Assembly: GCF_012524115.1 (NCBI RefSeq)
Contig: NZ_JAAZWB010000048.1
Location: 17,805-81,804, forward strand
Origin: Bacillus sp. RO1
GTDB lineage: Bacteria > Bacillota > Bacilli > Bacillales > Bacillaceae_I
Direction: 5' to 3'
Length of the DNA: 64,000 nucleotides
Below, piece by piece: positions 62,139 through 64,000 of this stretch. The notes beneath the pieces are model-generated. The model was not told the DNA's origin and searched no databases. It saw only the letters and a list, made by a program, of their open reading frames with translations. Every line of letters begins with the position of its first letter. Position 1 is the stretch's first letter. The position numbers and the translations under genes are program-made.

Positions 62139-62152
62139 TGTAAGCGTTTTCA
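62139..62152. promoter_or_regulatory. CcpA-binding cre site
   Basis: TGTAAGCGTTTTCA matches the cre consensus TGWAANCGNTNWCA at every position. It lies about 290 nt upstream of gltB and just behind the gsaB terminator, so gltB is the likely target. The rest of the 350-base gap holds an AT-rich putative promoter region. Confidence 0.7.
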
Positions 62153-62165
62153 AGCTTTAGTATAG

Positions 62166-62200
62166 AAAAAGACAGCGTGTTGGTGTACACGCTGTCTTGT
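62166..62200 (-). terminator. Terminator of gsaB
   Basis: Reverse strand AAGACAGCGTGT / ACACGCTGTCTTTTTC perfect stem with a 4-5-nt loop. Confidence 0.92.
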
Positions 62201-62204
62201 ATAT

Positions 62205-63500
62205 TTATGCAGTTGCTAATTCTTTGAATGCGTGCTCCACAGCATCTAGTGTCACTCTTACATCTTCTTCGGTATGCTCGGTTGTCACAAACCATGCTTC
62301 GTATTTGGAAGGGGCAAGATTGATTCCTTGATTCAGCATCAGTTTAAAGAATTTTGCAAACTGTTCGCCGTCTGTATTTTCTGCCTGTTCATAGTTAACT
62401 ACTGTTTCATCCGTAAAGTAGATGGTAAGGGCTCCCTTGAGGCGGTTGATGGTAATCGTGATACCGTACTTTTCGGCTCTTTCGAGAATACCTTGTTCTA
62501 GCAATGCTCCGATATGGTCTAGGTGTTCATAGACTCCTTCTTTTTGGAGTACTTCCAAGCAAGCGATTCCTGATAGGATGGATGCCGGATTACCTGCCAT
62601 GGTTCCTGCTTGATATGCAGGGCCAAGTGGCGCCACTTTCTCCATAATCTCCGCACGGCCCCCATACGCTCCGATCGGAAGTCCACCGCCGATAATTTTT
62701 CCAAGCGCTGTCAGGTCGGGTTTGATTCCAAGCATGTCCTGGGCACCGCCATACATAAAGCGGAATGCTGTGATAACTTCATCATAGATAACTAGAGCGC
62801 CAGCTTCATGGCTGATGTCGTTAACGGCTTGTAGGAAGCCAGGTTTCGGTTCTACAATTCCAAAGTTACCGACGATTGGTTCCACAAGAACGCCTGCAAT
62901 CTGGTCGCCCCATTTTTCCATCGCTTCACGGAACGGTTCTATATCGTTAAAAGGAACCGTGATTACTTCATTGGCAATGCTCTTTGGAACTCCAGCGGAA
63001 TCTGGTGTTCCAAGTGTTGCCGGACCAGATCCTGCTGCAACAAGAACAAGGTCGGAGTGACCGTGATAGCAGCCGGCAAACTTGATGATTTTGTCGCGAC
63101 CTGTGTAAGCGCGTGCCACACGGATTGTTGTCATTACCGCTTCTGTGCCGGAGTTAACGAAACGTACTTTGTCCATTCCAGGCATCGCTTCTTTCAGCAT
63201 TTTTGCAAATTTCACTTCATGGGGAGTAGGTGTTCCGTATAGGACTCCGGTTTGTGCTGCTTTTGTAATTGCTTCTGTTATATGTGGATGGGCATGACCA
63301 GTGATGATCGGGCCGTATGCTGCCAGGTAGTCAATGTATTTGTTGCCGTCAACATCCCAGAAATAAGCTCCTTCCGCACGTTCCATTACGACCGGTGCGC
63401 CGCCACCAACGGCTTTATAAGAACGTGACGGGCTATTTACACCGCCGACGATATGTTGCAAGGCTTCTTCGTGTATTTGTTGTGATTTAGAAAAGTTCAT
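62205..63500 (-). CDS. gsaB: Glutamate-1-semialdehyde 2,1-aminomutase GsaB
   Basis: A 431-residue class III PLP aminotransferase forming 5-aminolevulinate from glutamate-1-semialdehyde for tetrapyrrole synthesis. Seen: [65 protein letters not shown] (cofactor Asp), the PLP Lys in [19 protein letters not shown], and [13 protein letters not shown]. Since it stands apart from a hemAXCDBL cluster and follows the yga block, it is the gsaB paralogue rather than hemL. AGGAGGACACG precedes the ATG. Confidence 0.93.
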   Translation of the reverse strand: MNFSKSQQIHEEALQHIVGGVNSPSRSYKAVGGGAPVVMERAEGAYFWDVDGNKYIDYLAAYGPIITGHAHPHITEAITKAAQTGVLYGTPTPHEVKFAKMLKEAMPGMDKVRFVNSGTEAVMTTIRVARAYTGRDKIIKFAGCYHGHSDLVLVAAGSGPATLGTPDSAGVPKSIANEVITVPFNDIEPFREAMEKWGDQIAGVLVEPIVGNFGIVEPKPGFLQAVNDISHEAGALVIYDEVITAFRFMYGGAQDMLGIKPDLTALGKIIGGGLPIGAYGGRAEIMEKVAPLGPAYQAGTMAGNPASILSGIACLEVLQKEGVYEHLDHIGALLEQGILERAEKYGITITINRLKGALTIYFTDETVVNYEQAENTDGEQFAKFFKLMLNQGINLAPSKYEAWFVTTEHTEEDVRVTLDAVEHAFKELATA

Positions 63501-63578
63501 GATTGATCGTGTCCTCCTATTGATTAAGGTAAATCAAATGATATGTTATTTTATCATGAATGTGGTGGGGATGTAATG

Positions 63579-63715
63579 GAGAATCGCTGGTGGAGCCAGG
63601 GGAAATGGGGAATAATGTCAGAAAAGGTAGGGAGCGGTTGGTTTTGTCATCGTAGAGCGGGAACGGTGCCAAAAGAGGAAGGGAGTAGTTGATTCTGTCT
63701 CGTAGAGAGTCAAGT
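63579..63715. repeat. Degenerate repeats with about 51-nt spacing
   Basis: GGGAG at 63630 and 63681 (51 nt apart) and TCGTAGAG at about 63650 and 63700 (50 nt apart) mark two imperfect units; an even weaker one may precede them (ATCGCTGGTGGAG at about 63579). Probably an eroded member of the 52-nt class. Confidence 0.45.
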
Positions 63716-63771
63716 CCATATTAATATTAATGTGTAAAAATAGTTACAACGAGATCTAAGGATTAATCCCC

Positions 63772-64000
63772 TATGACGACTGCCCCTCTGCATTTTCACC
63801 TTCACCGGTCGTCATACACTACCTATGACGACGTCACCTCTGCATTTTCACCTTCACTGGTCGTCATACACTACCTATGACGACGTCACCTCTGCATTTT
63901 CACCTTCACCGGTTGTCATACACCTCCTATGACGACGTCACCTCTGCATTTTCACCTTCACCGGTCGTCATACACTACCTATGACGACGTCACCTCTGCA
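63772..64000. repeat. 52-nt tandem array, GACGAC family, continuing past the window
   Basis: TATGACGAC begins units at 63772, 63824, 63876, 63928 and 63980, exactly 52 nt apart. Each unit holds CCTCTGCATTTTCACCTTCAC and ends with GTCGTCATA, the perfect 9-bp complement of its beginning (one unit has GTTGTCATA). Units are nearly identical, so the array is young. It runs off the window edge. Confidence 0.93.

Overview
The window reads as chromosome of a spore-forming, low-GC Gram-positive bacterium of the Bacillaceae. The support is strong AGGAGG-type ribosome binding sites, frequent TTG/GTG starts, spore genes (gerA-gerC-gerB, spo0M-like, sspK, gamma-type SASP), and a right half (about 41.3-63.5 kb) that follows the Bacillus subtilis gene order yfhD-yfhE-yfhF-recX-yfhH-sspK-yfhJ-yfhP-mutY-yfhS-fabL-sspE-ygaB-ygaC-ygaD-ygaE-gsaB. 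I cannot name the species.

Layout. 1-6 kb: accessory small genes (GyrI-like, VOC, a sigma fragment, DUF4256, GNAT, two lipoproteins) and gene remnants. 6.2-9 kb: secreted M14 peptidase and an ECF sigma/anti-sigma pair. 9.1-12.3 kb: glcT and ptsG, with a GlcT antiterminator/terminator between them. 12.7-14.7 kb: exported nucleotide phosphoesterase. 14.7-18.5 kb: germinant-receptor operon read leftwards, then an arrestin-like Spo0M homologue. 19.2-22.4 kb: a permease and a divergent amidase. 22.4-27.6 kb: divergent VWA / HTH genes, then a SWIM-SNF2 ATPase with a DUF2161 nuclease-like gene. 29-34 kb: hybrid histidine kinase, CheR methyltransferase and receiver-PP2C phosphatase, matching the RsbK-RsbM-RsbY stress module. 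34-40 kb: YqcI/YcgG protein, a cytosolic kinase, a T-box-controlled NhaC antiporter and a gluconate-kinase-like gene. 40-41.3 kb: a DoxX-family gene behind Rex/Fnr-like palindromes. 41.3-57 kb: the conserved yfh/yga segment. 57.4-63.5 kb: a solitary glutamate synthase large subunit and gsaB.

The most unusual content is intergenic. (i) Arrays with an exact 52-nt period whose units carry 9-bp complementary arms (TATGAAGAC/GTCTTCATA at 7.3 kb, TATGACGAC/GTCGTCATA at the right edge), plus two degenerate relatives. (ii) Five arrays of three different sequences that all share a 20-21-nt period (12.4, 27.7, 41.7, 46.0, 55.5 kb), two of the families present in both orientations. (iii) A family of about 125-185-bp GC-rich palindromic elements in seven places, one nested inside another with an apparent 7-bp target duplication, one in the loop of a terminator, one inside the ptsG leader. 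(iv) A tRNA-like leader in front of a GNAT gene at 42.8 kb. No phage, insertion-sequence transposase or CRISPR array was seen.
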